Shown piece after piece: positions 55,873 through 63,357 of a stretch of DNA of 64,000 bases. Both the position numbers and the translations under genes were made by a program. Numbering within the stretch: position 1 is the stretch's first letter; every line of letters starts with the position of its first letter. The stretch spans positions 85,339 to 149,338 of the forward strand of contig CAWIJL010000012.1 in NCBI GenBank assembly GCA_963836405.1, read 5' to 3'. The notes under the pieces are model-generated. The model worked only from the letters and a program-made list of their open reading frames with translations. It was not told the DNA's origin and made no database searches. This DNA comes from CAWIJJ01 sp963836405. GTDB taxonomy: Bacteria; Acidobacteriota; Terriglobia; Bryobacterales; Bryobacteraceae.

Positions 55873-56639
55873 GCCTTGCCGCCTTTCTTCGCCAGCGTTC
55901 TCCGGAACCGGTAGGATTCCTCCCCGGTCTCAATAATGTTGGCCTGGTCCGTCAACCGATCCAGCATCGCCTTGCATAACCGTGCATTGGGAAACTTCGT
56001 GGTCCATTCGGAAAAGGGCAAGTTCGTGGTCACAATCACCGCCGACCGCTCGGCGCGTCCCGCGATGATCTGAAACAGCAACTCCGCCGCGGCGTCCGGC
56101 ATGACCACGTAACCCAGCTCATCGATCACGATCAAGTCGTAGCGCGTCCAGCGATTCCGCACGCGCGTTAGCTCCAACTGATTCTTGGCTTCAATCAACT
56201 CGGTCACCATTTCCGCCGCCGTCGTAAACCGCACCCGCTTGTGCTGCCGGCAGGCGGCTACCGCCAACGCAGTTGCCAAGTGCGTTTTCCCTGTTCCCGT
56301 TTCGCCCAGAAAAATGACCGGCTCCTTGCGCGCCAGATATCCGCCCTCGCTCAGGTTCCTCATCACCGCCACGGAAATATGCGGCACCACTTGGAAGTCG
56401 AACTCCTCCAACGTCTTCACCGCCGGGAAGTGCGCTTCCTGAATCCTCCGCGCCACCGCCCGGTGATCTCGTTCCTCTACTTCCGCTCCCAGCAGCGCCT
56501 CCAGATAACTCAGGTGCGATTGTTTCTCCTTCACCGCTTCTTCGGCCAGGCGCGCAAACTGATCGCCCAGCGTGGGCAATCGCAGTTGTTTGGCGTACTG
56601 CTGGATCGCCGCCTGCAGGACCGGCTTGGTGGCGCTCAT
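55869..56639 (-). CDS. istB: IS21-family helper ATPase IstB (nested element)
   Basis: A 256-residue AAA+ ATPase that assembles with IstA on target DNA. Walker A is GETGTGKTHLATAL, Walker B is LIVIDELGYV, and VIVTTNLPFSEW is sensor 1. It overlaps istA by four bases and the DUF4288 gene by four bases. Confidence 0.94.
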   Translation of the reverse strand: MSATKPVLQAAIQQYAKQLRLPTLGDQFARLAEEAVKEKQSHLSYLEALLGAEVEERDHRAVARRIQEAHFPAVKTLEEFDFQVVPHISVAVMRNLSEGGYLARKEPVIFLGETGTGKTHLATALAVAACRQHKRVRFTTAAEMVTELIEAKNQLELTRVRNRWTRYDLIVIDELGYVVMPDAAAELLFQIIAGRAERSAVIVTTNLPFSEWTTKFPNARLCKAMLDRLTDQANIIETGEESYRFRRTLAKKGGKA

Positions 56640-58168
56640 TGGATCACCTCCGTCGCCCGCCAGTTCGGACGTAACCGTTCGTAGTCGTCCAGACTCGGCT
56701 GCGGCCGGTCATAACGGCTCAGCGCCCCGATGGCTACCGGTTGGGCCGCCGGCCGCTGCTCCAGGTTGGGAACGTTCAACAGATAGCGGATCGCCCCTAC
56801 ATTGGAACAGCCCAGTTCCAACGCCTCTTCCACCGCTCGCCGCACCGGTTCCGCGCCATATTCGCGGCCCAGCAGCAGGACGTCGATCATGGCCCGCGTC
56901 CCGGCCTGCTTGCCCTCCCGCTCTTTCAGCAGCCCCCAAAACTGGTCGTAGCTGGCGGGCCATCGTCCTTGCGTGCGGCACTGCTCCAGGGCCGTCGAGC
57001 CGGCCAACGCTCCCGGCTTCTTCGTCAGCGCGTCCAGGTAGTGCTCCAGTTGCAGCACCTTCTGATGCCGCTCATAGCAGCGCTCGTGCCGGGCCACGCA
57101 CTTGGCCTGATACCAGACCTCCACGTAGGCCGAGTAGACCTTCACCTGGACCGAAGTGCCCACCGGCAGTGGCGCCGAATAGAAGTTCGTCAGCGCCTTC
57201 GCGCACCCGCTGGCATTGATCTCCGGAAAATGTAAAGAGGCCAGATCGAAACCTTCTTCGGCCAGAGGCAACAGATGTTCCCGTTCGGCAATCATCCCCG
57301 CGCCGATGGTTTGTGCGCGGCCCTCGATCACCCGGTTCTGCTCCTCGCACGACCCCGCCGCCAGCAGCAGGTTCAACTCCTCCAAGTGCTGCACGCTCGG
57401 CACGGGCACCAGATAGTTCCGCCGGAACTGGCCCCCTTCGCCCTCCACGCCTCCTTTCTCATGTCCCTCGCCTGGCGTGCAGAACTCCGAGGCGAATCCC
57501 CAGTGCGAGCGAAAACCGATGAACCGCGCGGTTTCTTCCCGTTGATGGCCGCGCAGGATTTTCTTCACGGCGCTTTTCAGGTTGTCGTAACGCAAAACGC
57601 GGAACACGCCACCAAAATAGGCGAAAGCCAGCTCATGCGCTTCCAGAAATGCTTGCTGGGTGGCGTGCGGATAAGCCCGATGAAAGGCGCCACCGCTGGC
57701 CATGCTGCGCAAGCAGAACACGTAGGTCTTGCGCGCCTCACCGTCGAACTCGACCCAGCCTTCGTACCAATCCACCTGCGCCTCGCCACCGAACTGGTAA
57801 GACTGCGGCACGAACGTTTCATGCCCCAGCAGGCCCATGGCTGCCTTCCGGGCGCGGACATACCGGCGAACCGTCGATTCCGCCACTTCGGCTTCGGGCA
57901 TCTCGCGGCGTAGCCGCATCCATATCCGGTGCGCCGTGTGCCGCTGCTTTCTGGGCGCCTTGCGGTCGGCTTCCAGAATCGCGTCAATAAATGGGATCGC
58001 CGCCGCCAGCTTCGGCCGCTCGCGTTCCGGAACTTTGCGTTCCGCCGGCATCGCGCTGGCCAGCGCCTTCCGTACCTCTCGCCGGTGTACTCCCAGTTTC
58101 CGGGCCACCGCCCGGATCGTTCCGGCCCCATGCTCGTACTCCCGCCGGATCTGCTCGTATAGTTCCAC
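56636..58168 (-). CDS. istA: IS21-family transposase IstA (nested element)
   Basis: A transposase of about 510 residues. The helix-turn-helix is TIRAVARKLGVHRREVRKAL; catalytic Asp in AQVDWYEGWVEF, Asp in LRYDNLKSAV and Glu in EKGGVEGEGGQ. I place the start at a GTG (58168) with GGAGAG upstream; the frame is open to a TTG at 58225, which would put a GGGCCTCGAGGCCC palindrome in the coding sequence. It is intact and ends overlapping istB. Confidence 0.93.
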   Translation of the reverse strand: MELYEQIRREYEHGAGTIRAVARKLGVHRREVRKALASAMPAERKVPERERPKLAAAIPFIDAILEADRKAPRKQRHTAHRIWMRLRREMPEAEVAESTVRRYVRARKAAMGLLGHETFVPQSYQFGGEAQVDWYEGWVEFDGEARKTYVFCLRSMASGGAFHRAYPHATQQAFLEAHELAFAYFGGVFRVLRYDNLKSAVKKILRGHQREETARFIGFRSHWGFASEFCTPGEGHEKGGVEGEGGQFRRNYLVPVPSVQHLEELNLLLAAGSCEEQNRVIEGRAQTIGAGMIAEREHLLPLAEEGFDLASLHFPEINASGCAKALTNFYSAPLPVGTSVQVKVYSAYVEVWYQAKCVARHERCYERHQKVLQLEHYLDALTKKPGALAGSTALEQCRTQGRWPASYDQFWGLLKEREGKQAGTRAMIDVLLLGREYGAEPVRRAVEEALELGCSNVGAIRYLLNVPNLEQRPAAQPVAIGALSRYDRPQPSLDDYERLRPNWRATEVIQ

Positions 58169-58313
58169 TTTGGCTCTCCTGTTCTCCAAACCGTCCTTCC
58201 TTCTGGGCCTCGAGGCCCAAAACAAGGTATACGGCTTATGGTTTACAGGTGGGGCCAGATCAGAGTATCGAAAGGGGCCAATTCAGAGTAGCGAACTCAT
58301 GAGGGGCCGGACG

Positions 58314-59039
58314 ATGACTGAAGAACTGGAACAACTGCTGAAGAACCTCAAGCTCAAGCGCATCCTGGAGATCTATGACGAACAGTTGCGCGCCGCCGAC
58401 AAGGACGACATCAGCTACTCGGACTTTGTCACGCGTCTGGTGCGCGCGCAGTTTCAGGCCCGGCAGGAGGGCGCACTGGAGTGGCGCATCCAGCGCGCCA
58501 AGCTGCCCGAGCGCTGGACGCTGGAGACGTTCCCCTTCGCGCGCCAGCCGGGCGTCAACCGCAAACAGATCCGCGGGTTTGCGGAGCTGGAGTTCATCGC
58601 TAAGGCGGAAAATATCGTATTCGTCGGCAAGACAGCCGTTGGCAAAACCGGATTAGCTTCCGGCCTGCTGATGAAGGCGTTGGAGAACGGCTACCGGTGT
58701 CAATTTATCAAGGCCCAGGACCTGTTCGATGAAATGTATGCGTCGCTGGCGGATCGTTCGACGCGGCAGTTGCTGAATCGTCTGGCGCGGCTGGACGTCC
58801 TTTTGATCGACGAATTTGGATATTTGAATCTGAAACCGGAGCAGTCGAACATCTTTTTCAAGCTGATGGAAGAACGCTACCGGCGGCGTCCCACAATCAT
58901 CACCACGAATCTGGTCTACGACGAGTGGCCCAATTTTCTGGGCAACCGGCCCATGGTAGAGGCCTTGCTGAGCCGGTTGCGGCATTACTGCCACACCGTC
59001 GTGATCGACGGTCCACCATTGCGCGAACCGCAAGGCTAA
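58314..59039 (+). CDS. istB: IS21-family helper ATPase IstB (outer element)
   Basis: A 241-residue AAA+ ATPase: Walker A is VGKTAVGKTGLASGL, Walker B is VLLIDEFGYL, sensor 1 IITTNLVYDEW. The ATG at 58314 is ten bases after the target duplication of the nested IS. Before that insertion its start overlapped the istA stop. Transcription from the original promoter now has to pass through nearly 3 kb of antisense IS. Confidence 0.92.
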   Translation: MTEELEQLLKNLKLKRILEIYDEQLRAADKDDISYSDFVTRLVRAQFQARQEGALEWRIQRAKLPERWTLETFPFARQPGVNRKQIRGFAELEFIAKAENIVFVGKTAVGKTGLASGLLMKALENGYRCQFIKAQDLFDEMYASLADRSTRQLLNRLARLDVLLIDEFGYLNLKPEQSNIFFKLMEERYRRRPTIITTNLVYDEWPNFLGNRPMVEALLSRLRHYCHTVVIDGPPLREPQG

Positions 59040-59041
59040 GG

Positions 59042-59374
59042 ATGTCCAGCATGGACGGCCAGGAAGAATATGTTCGTCAGGTGCTGGAGGCGTACCGCAA
59101 GACGCCGGGCACGATGGGAATGGTCCGCCGTGCCGACCGTCTGCTGGCGATACAACTGTATCAACGCGGCCTTTCGCTGAAGGTCATCGAAAATGCATTG
59201 GTGCTGGCCGCTACGCGTCGCCTGATTCGGCCATCCGAAGCACCGCCTCTGGGCACGATTCGCTCGCTGGCCTATTTCTTGCCTGTCATCGAGGAAGTGC
59301 TGGCGTCGCACGTCAGCCCGGAGTACTTTGAATATCTCCGGTACAAGCTCGCACGCACCGCGCCACCACGGTGA
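59042..59374 (+). CDS. 110-residue accessory protein of the IS21-type transposon
   Basis: A small, mostly helical, basic protein (YVRQVLEAYRKTPGTMGMVR, ADRLLAIQLYQRGLSLKVIE, SLAYFLPVIEEVLASHV) beginning two bases after the istB stop. RGLSLKVIENALVLAATRRL could be a DNA-binding helix-turn-helix. It is the last gene before the palindromes and right end. I do not recognise a named family. Confidence 0.65.
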   Translation: MSSMDGQEEYVRQVLEAYRKTPGTMGMVRRADRLLAIQLYQRGLSLKVIENALVLAATRRLIRPSEAPPLGTIRSLAYFLPVIEEVLASHVSPEYFEYLRYKLARTAPPR

Positions 59375-59375
59375 A

Positions 59376-59482
59376 CGCGCCTCCGGCGCGGATGATGGAA
59401 AACCACCCCGCACGCCTGCGGCGTGGATGATACTGCTCGTCCTTCCAGCCTAACCGACGAACACGCCTTCGGCGTGGATGAT
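59376..59482. repeat. Three covarying palindromes followed by GATGAT
   Basis: Three 21-base copies start at 59376, 59411 and 59462. Each is a perfect 6-base-pair dyad around a 3-base centre, followed by GATGAT: CGCGCC-TCC-GGCGCG, CACGCC-TGC-GGCGTG, CACGCC-TTC-GGCGTG. In the first copy both arms change together, so symmetry is kept. They lie between the last gene and right end of the transposon that encodes the ParB-like protein. Confidence 0.75.
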
Positions 59483-59560
59483 GCCCCGTATATCTCTGTT
59501 CCCAGTCCTGTTCCCGGCCTGGGTCACTTCAATCAAGCCCTAATGGGTCACTCTTGCCAA

Positions 59561-59739
59561 GCACCGAAGTTCGAGGTCGATATTCCGGCCAGCTTGCCCC
59601 CGGAGCGGCGGAAAAGTCGCGATCAGGTTCAGGCGGAACTATCGGCGGAACTCCCGGCAATTCTGGCCTGGGCCGTTGAAGGCTCCCGCCTCTGGCATCG
59701 TGTGCTTTCGGTGGGCCTGCGTAACGAAGGCGAGCCGAC
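59561..59739 (+). pseudogene. C-terminal fragment of a P4-type primase/helicase
   Basis: The plus strand reads KFEVDIPASLPPERRKSRDQ followed by AELPAILAWAVEGSRLWHR and a Gly-Leu, the standard region after the helicase core of P4-type primases. There is no start and no upstream part. It lies just outside the right end of the outer IS21. It shares the nine bases TTCGAGGTC with the point where the primase at 50804-51852 breaks off. It runs into the recombinase gene on the opposite strand. Confidence 0.6.
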
Positions 59740-60324
59740 CTATTTCTCGGAGGAATCGCCCAGGATTCGGCGTACGGAAGTGCGCCCGACGTGGAGCCGG
59801 CGGGCGATCTCGGCTTTGGCAACGCCAGCACGATGCAGTTTCCGGATCTCCGCAGCGTGGATCACCGCCGTTGCCGGCCGGCCCAGACGCTTGCCGTTCT
59901 GCCGGGCGTGGGCCAAGCCGGCGCGAGTTCGCTCACCGAGGATCTCCCGTTGGAATGCGGCGAATACGGCCAGCAACCCGGCCATCGCTCGACCCGCAGG
60001 CGTAGTCAGGTCCAGCGCCTCGGTCAGAGACACAAAGCCCACTCCGAGATGCTCCAGCTCCTGGAGTGTCGCCAGCAGATCCGTTACCGACCGACCCCAG
60101 CGGTCCAGCCGCCACACCAGCACGACATCGATCTCTCGGCGGCGTGCGGCCTCCAGCAGTTTCTCACGAGCTTCTCGCTTGGCCGCACCGGAGCCAACCT
60201 CACGGACGTTCCCGGCAATGGTCCAGCCCCGCCGGGCAGCATACTCCCGCATGGCGCGACTCTGCATCGCCAGCGTCTGCTGATCGTTCGTGGAAACACG
60301 AGCGTACAGGCCCGCCCGCAACAT
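59740..60324 (-). CDS. Serine recombinase (resolvase/invertase type)
   Basis: A 194-residue small serine recombinase: catalytic Ser in AGLYARVSTNDQQTLAMQ, the Arg cluster in VLVWRLDRWGRSVTDLLATL, GRAMAGLLAVFAAFQREILG, and a C-terminal helix-turn-helix (VAKAEIARRLHVGRTSVRRI). It is complete. It differs from the recombinase remnant at 48444. It probably resolves cointegrates of a transposon or plasmid no longer complete here. Confidence 0.9.
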   Translation of the reverse strand: MLRAGLYARVSTNDQQTLAMQSRAMREYAARRGWTIAGNVREVGSGAAKREAREKLLEAARRREIDVVLVWRLDRWGRSVTDLLATLQELEHLGVGFVSLTEALDLTTPAGRAMAGLLAVFAAFQREILGERTRAGLAHARQNGKRLGRPATAVIHAAEIRKLHRAGVAKAEIARRLHVGRTSVRRILGDSSEK

Positions 60325-60356
60325 TTTTGGCCGCTTCCGTGCCTGGCCAAAAACGT
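60321..60356. promoter_or_regulatory. Inverted repeat over the recombinase start
   Basis: ACATTTTTGGCC and GGCCAAAAACGT, 11 of 12 paired, covering the recombinase ATG. The position suits an autoregulatory operator or part of a recombination site. Confidence 0.5.
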
Positions 60357-60456
60357 TATGCGATTTTCCTTTGGAAAGGTCCGTTTGGCGGGCATTTCAG
60401 AATGTCACTCAACCATGGCCGCAGATGATCCTTTTCGGCCAGGAAGATTCATCATA

Positions 60457-61033
60457 TTACGCAGCCGCGGGACTGGCCAGTCGGGCCAGGGTTTCGCGGT
60501 AGTTCCAGGGCATCCACTCCGATGGGCTTCGCTTCAGCTCTTCGGCGTGCCGCTGCAACTCGGTCAGATAGTCGAACGGATTGGCCCCGTTCAGTTCGCA
60601 GGTATGGATCAGACTCATGAACAGGTCGCCTACTCTGGCGCCATTCAGCGTCTTGTAGAATAGTGAGTTTTTCCGATGAAGGATGGCCTTCTTCAGAATT
60701 CTTTCGACCAGGTTGTTATCGATCGGGGCCCCTGGTTCCCGCAGGAAAAGAGTCAGCGGCAGCCAGTGGCGAAGCATGTACCGGATGGCCTTCCCCAACC
60801 CGGAGTTCGGCTCCGTCTTCCGTTCTGACAGTTGCGCTTCCATCCAGTCATGCAGGGTTTCCATCAGCGGGCCACTATGCTCCTGATGGAAACGCAGGCG
60901 CTCCTCCGGCGATAGCTTCCGCTCCCGCGCCAGCGCGTCATGGTGCCAGATGCCGCCCAGCGTCTCCAGCACGTACCGGCATTCCTCCGGAAAGTTCTCC
61001 GCTACTTCCACAAACTGCCGTCTTCCGTGCGAC
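60457..61033 (-). pseudogene. IS66-family transposase, C-terminal part, cut by the RIT element
   Basis: The minus strand carries the end of an IS66 TnpC: SHGRRQFVEVAENFPEECRY at the break, then PGAPIDNNLVERILKKAILH with the catalytic Glu region, and the C-terminal NPFDYLTELQRHAEELKRSP. About 185 residues remain of roughly 500. Similarity stops at 61033, precisely where the first RIT terminal repeat starts, so the RIT insertion removed or displaced the rest. Confidence 0.88.
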
Positions 61034-61084
61034 TTATCTGGTGCTCCGGATAAGATGCATTATCTGGACTCTGGAATTATCCGG
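61034..61084. repeat. RIT left end with dif-like recombinase site
   Basis: Four copies of an octamer: TTATCTGG at 61034 and 61060, TTATCCGG at 61077, and the inverted CCGGATAA at 61046. CCGGATAA-GATGCA-TTATCTGG (61046-61067) has arms ending ATAA and starting TTAT around a 6-base centre, the architecture of Xer/dif core sites. The first copy marks the exact break in IS66. Confidence 0.7.
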
Positions 61085-61150
61085 AGTGAATGCCTGAGAG
61101 GTGCGTAGAACGCGCTGAATGGCTTGTGGGCGTCGTGATAAATCTCTCCA

Positions 61151-62392
61151 GTGACAGACGTCCAATATTGCATGAAGGATCCAGTGAGAGTGATTGACTG
61201 CCGCGAACGCGCGGTCGTTGAGCTGTGGCGCAAGGGTCATCTTTCACTGGGACCGATCGTCATCTACCTCCAGTGGGTTCGTCGGTTCCGTACATATTGC
61301 GACAAGCGGAAACTACCCGAAACCGAACAGCTGACTGCGGTTGGGGCGCGCCGATTCGCTAAGGCGTATGCCGGACCTCGCCTAAAAGGGCGACAAAGTT
61401 CCAAGGAAAGCCGCAACCTCGCCAGCAATGCGCTCCATGCGTGGGCTTGCGCGTCGGCGGCGCTGGGTACGCCGTTGCCGCCGTGGCGCGATAACCATCC
61501 GCCGATACTCCCACCGTTACTGGAGGAGTACCGCCATTATCGGCGAGCCCACAATGGGGTCTCGGAACGGACGCTGGTGCGCGATGTCGAGACCGCGCGT
61601 GCCTTCCTCGAGCAACTGCGCAGTGGAAGGACCCCCATTGCGAGAGCGAGATTGACAGATGTGGATGCTTTTGTGCGGAAGCTTGCCACCCGTCTTTCGA
61701 GACGAACCGTCGCGGATACCTGCAGTTCGCTCCGAGGGTTTCTCCGATTTCTGCGCATAACTGGAAGATTGACGGCCGACCTGGCCAACGAGGTGGTTGC
61801 ACCGCGATATCGGATAGATGAACGGCCCCCACGCTGTTTGCCGTGGAGCGACGTGCAGAAGATCCTGCGTGCGATCTCTCGAACGGAAGCGCCGGGCAAG
61901 CGTGACTATGCGATCGTGTTGCTGTTGGCAACGTATGGTCTGGGCGCAGCCGAAGTCCTTGGAATTCGATTGGAAGATGTGAACTGGCAAGGCGGAGTGC
62001 TGAGGGTCTGTCGGCCGAAGACCAATGTCTCGATCGAGCTTCCTCTGTTGCCGGCAGTTGCACAGGCAATGACTGCGTACCTGCGATGGGAGCGGCCGCC
62101 TGCCAGATCCGTTCAGCATATTTTTGTCCGGGAAAACATGCCCTACCAGCCGCTAACCAGCGGCGCCATTCGCCACCGTATCCGGCACTATGCGCATCTG
62201 GCTGGCATCTCAACCAAAGTGATCGGGGCCCATGCTTTTCGTCACAGTCACGCCCGCAGGCAGATTGATTCCGGAGCCAATGTCAAGATTGTGAGCGACA
62301 TTCTCGGTCACCGCAGTCCGTCCTCCACCTCTGTCTATGTGCGAGTAGCGTTGGAGCGTCTCCGAGCGGTGGCTCTCCCGGTGCCGCGATGA
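61151..62392 (+). CDS. Tyrosine recombinase RitA, first of the RIT trio
   Basis: A 413-residue tyrosine recombinase with a SAM-like DNA-binding domain (residues 125-210) and a catalytic domain. HAFRHSHARRQIDSGANVKI carries the HxxR pair, LGHRSPSSTSVYVRV the His and Tyr nucleophile, and CRPKTN the beta-hairpin Lys. The usual Arg I site (GLRxxE) reads GLGAAEVLGI, so that catalytic Arg is missing. The frame is intact and overlaps ritB by four bases. Confidence 0.9.
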   Translation: MTDVQYCMKDPVRVIDCRERAVVELWRKGHLSLGPIVIYLQWVRRFRTYCDKRKLPETEQLTAVGARRFAKAYAGPRLKGRQSSKESRNLASNALHAWACASAALGTPLPPWRDNHPPILPPLLEEYRHYRRAHNGVSERTLVRDVETARAFLEQLRSGRTPIARARLTDVDAFVRKLATRLSRRTVADTCSSLRGFLRFLRITGRLTADLANEVVAPRYRIDERPPRCLPWSDVQKILRAISRTEAPGKRDYAIVLLLATYGLGAAEVLGIRLEDVNWQGGVLRVCRPKTNVSIELPLLPAVAQAMTAYLRWERPPARSVQHIFVRENMPYQPLTSGAIRHRIRHYAHLAGISTKVIGAHAFRHSHARRQIDSGANVKIVSDILGHRSPSSTSVYVRVALERLRAVALPVPR

Positions 62393-63357
62393 CCAACATC
62401 TTCCAGGGTCCAACTGCTGGCGAGTTGCACGCGTTCCTGCAATTTAAGCGGAGCCTCGGTTATGGCTACCTGCGCGCGGAGTTTACGTTGCGCGAGTTCG
62501 ATCGTTTTCTGATTCAGTATGCGGCTGAAAATCGCCGCTGGAAACTTGATCGCGCCGCGATTGCCTGGCTGTCGAGCAAGCCGGGCCGAAAGCCCATCAG
62601 CGTGTCCGCCGATGCCGCGGTGCTGCGCCAGTTCTACCGATACCTGCGCCGATCATGCGACCAGGACTGTAGCTGAACCAATCTGGCCGCACCTGCCTAC
62701 CGAGTCCTCCTTTCTTCCGTATTCCCTTTCGGAAAAGGACGTTGTCCACCTCCTGGCGCTCTGCGCTAACCTCAAGCGCCCGCCCTTCCGGGCCGCACTG
62801 TACAGGGCGTTGATTCTGGTCCTGTACTGTACCGGAATTCGTTTGGAGAAGCGCTGCGCCTGCGAATCCGAGATGTGGATACTGGATCCGCCGTTCTTTT
62901 TGTAGACACCTTCAAGGGACAATACCGATGGGTTCCGTTTCATCGTTCGCTATCACGAGAACTCGATCGATACCTCACCGCTCGCATCGAGTACGCGCCA
63001 TCGGACCTGGGCGCTCGCTTTTTCGTTGGTGCCAACCATAGCCGACTACCGGTCGGAACGGCAAGTGATACGTTCCGAGGTCTGTTCAAACTGGCCGGGT
63101 TGAAGCCCGAAAGGGGTCGGATCGGGCCGCGACCCTATGACCTGCGCCATGCCTTCGCCGGTCACCGTCTGAGCCGATGGTATGGGGAAGGTGTCGACCT
63201 CAATGCCCGCCTACCCTGGCTATCGGCGTATATGGGACATGTCGACATCATCGGCACTGAGAGTTACCTGCACACCACGCCGGAGCTCCTGGACCTGGCC
63301 GGCAGCCGGCTGCGACGCCGATACAAGCACACAACATCGGAGGACGACAGTGTATGA
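62389..63357 (+). CDS. Tyrosine recombinase RitB, frameshifted twice
   Basis: About 322 residues if repaired. The N-terminal domain (ELHAFLQFKRSLGYGYLRAE) is in one frame; LSEKDVVHLLALCANLKRPP is in a second; GEALRLRIRDVDTGSAVLFV to the end is in a third. PYDLRHAFAGHRL and YMGHVDIIGTESYLHTTPEL carry HxxR, His and the Tyr nucleophile. Breaks are near 62665 and 62842; the second falls in CGTTTGG, where one extra T would give R-F-G-E-A-L. It overlaps ritC by four bases. Confidence 0.82.

Larger units (their letters stand above)
55345..58299 (-). mobile_element. Nested IS21-family element with 5-bp target duplication
   Basis: The element begins TGCGTTTG at 55345 and ends GAACTCA at 58299. It is flanked by the direct repeat TGAGG (55340-55344 and 58300-58304), its target duplication in istA of the outer element. 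The ends carry a long inverted repeat of about 45 bases containing two GGCCCC boxes and ATACTCTGAT. It encodes istA, istB and a DUF4288 gene on the minus strand, 2955 bases in all. The fresh target duplication implies a fairly recent insertion. Confidence 0.92.
52435..59550 (+). mobile_element. IS21-family transposon with ParB-like and zinc-ribbon genes
   Basis: The ends are TGACCCTTTTGGGTTAGA (52435) and TCAAGCCCTAATGGGTCA (59533-59550), inverted repeats matching at 14 of 18 positions, with the TG...CA termini of IS21. Inside, all plus strand: zinc-ribbon protein, ParB-like protein, IstA, IstB, a 110-residue protein, and three palindromes. A second IS21 element (55345-58299) splits istA; without it the element is about 4.16 kb. 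No target duplication is visible at the outer ends, which suggests later rearrangement. Confidence 0.75.

Noticed and set aside
59376..59482. CRISPR array
   Set aside because: Only three repeats, unequal spacing (35 and 51 bases between starts), and no cas genes.
52435..59550. Target-site duplication at the outer IS21 ends
   Set aside because: The flanks (AGCCAGA on the left, CTCTTGC on the right) share no direct repeat.
59423..60283. 286-codon plus-strand open frame
   Set aside because: Only residues from about 59561 to 59739 resemble a primase; the remainder is antisense to the serine recombinase.
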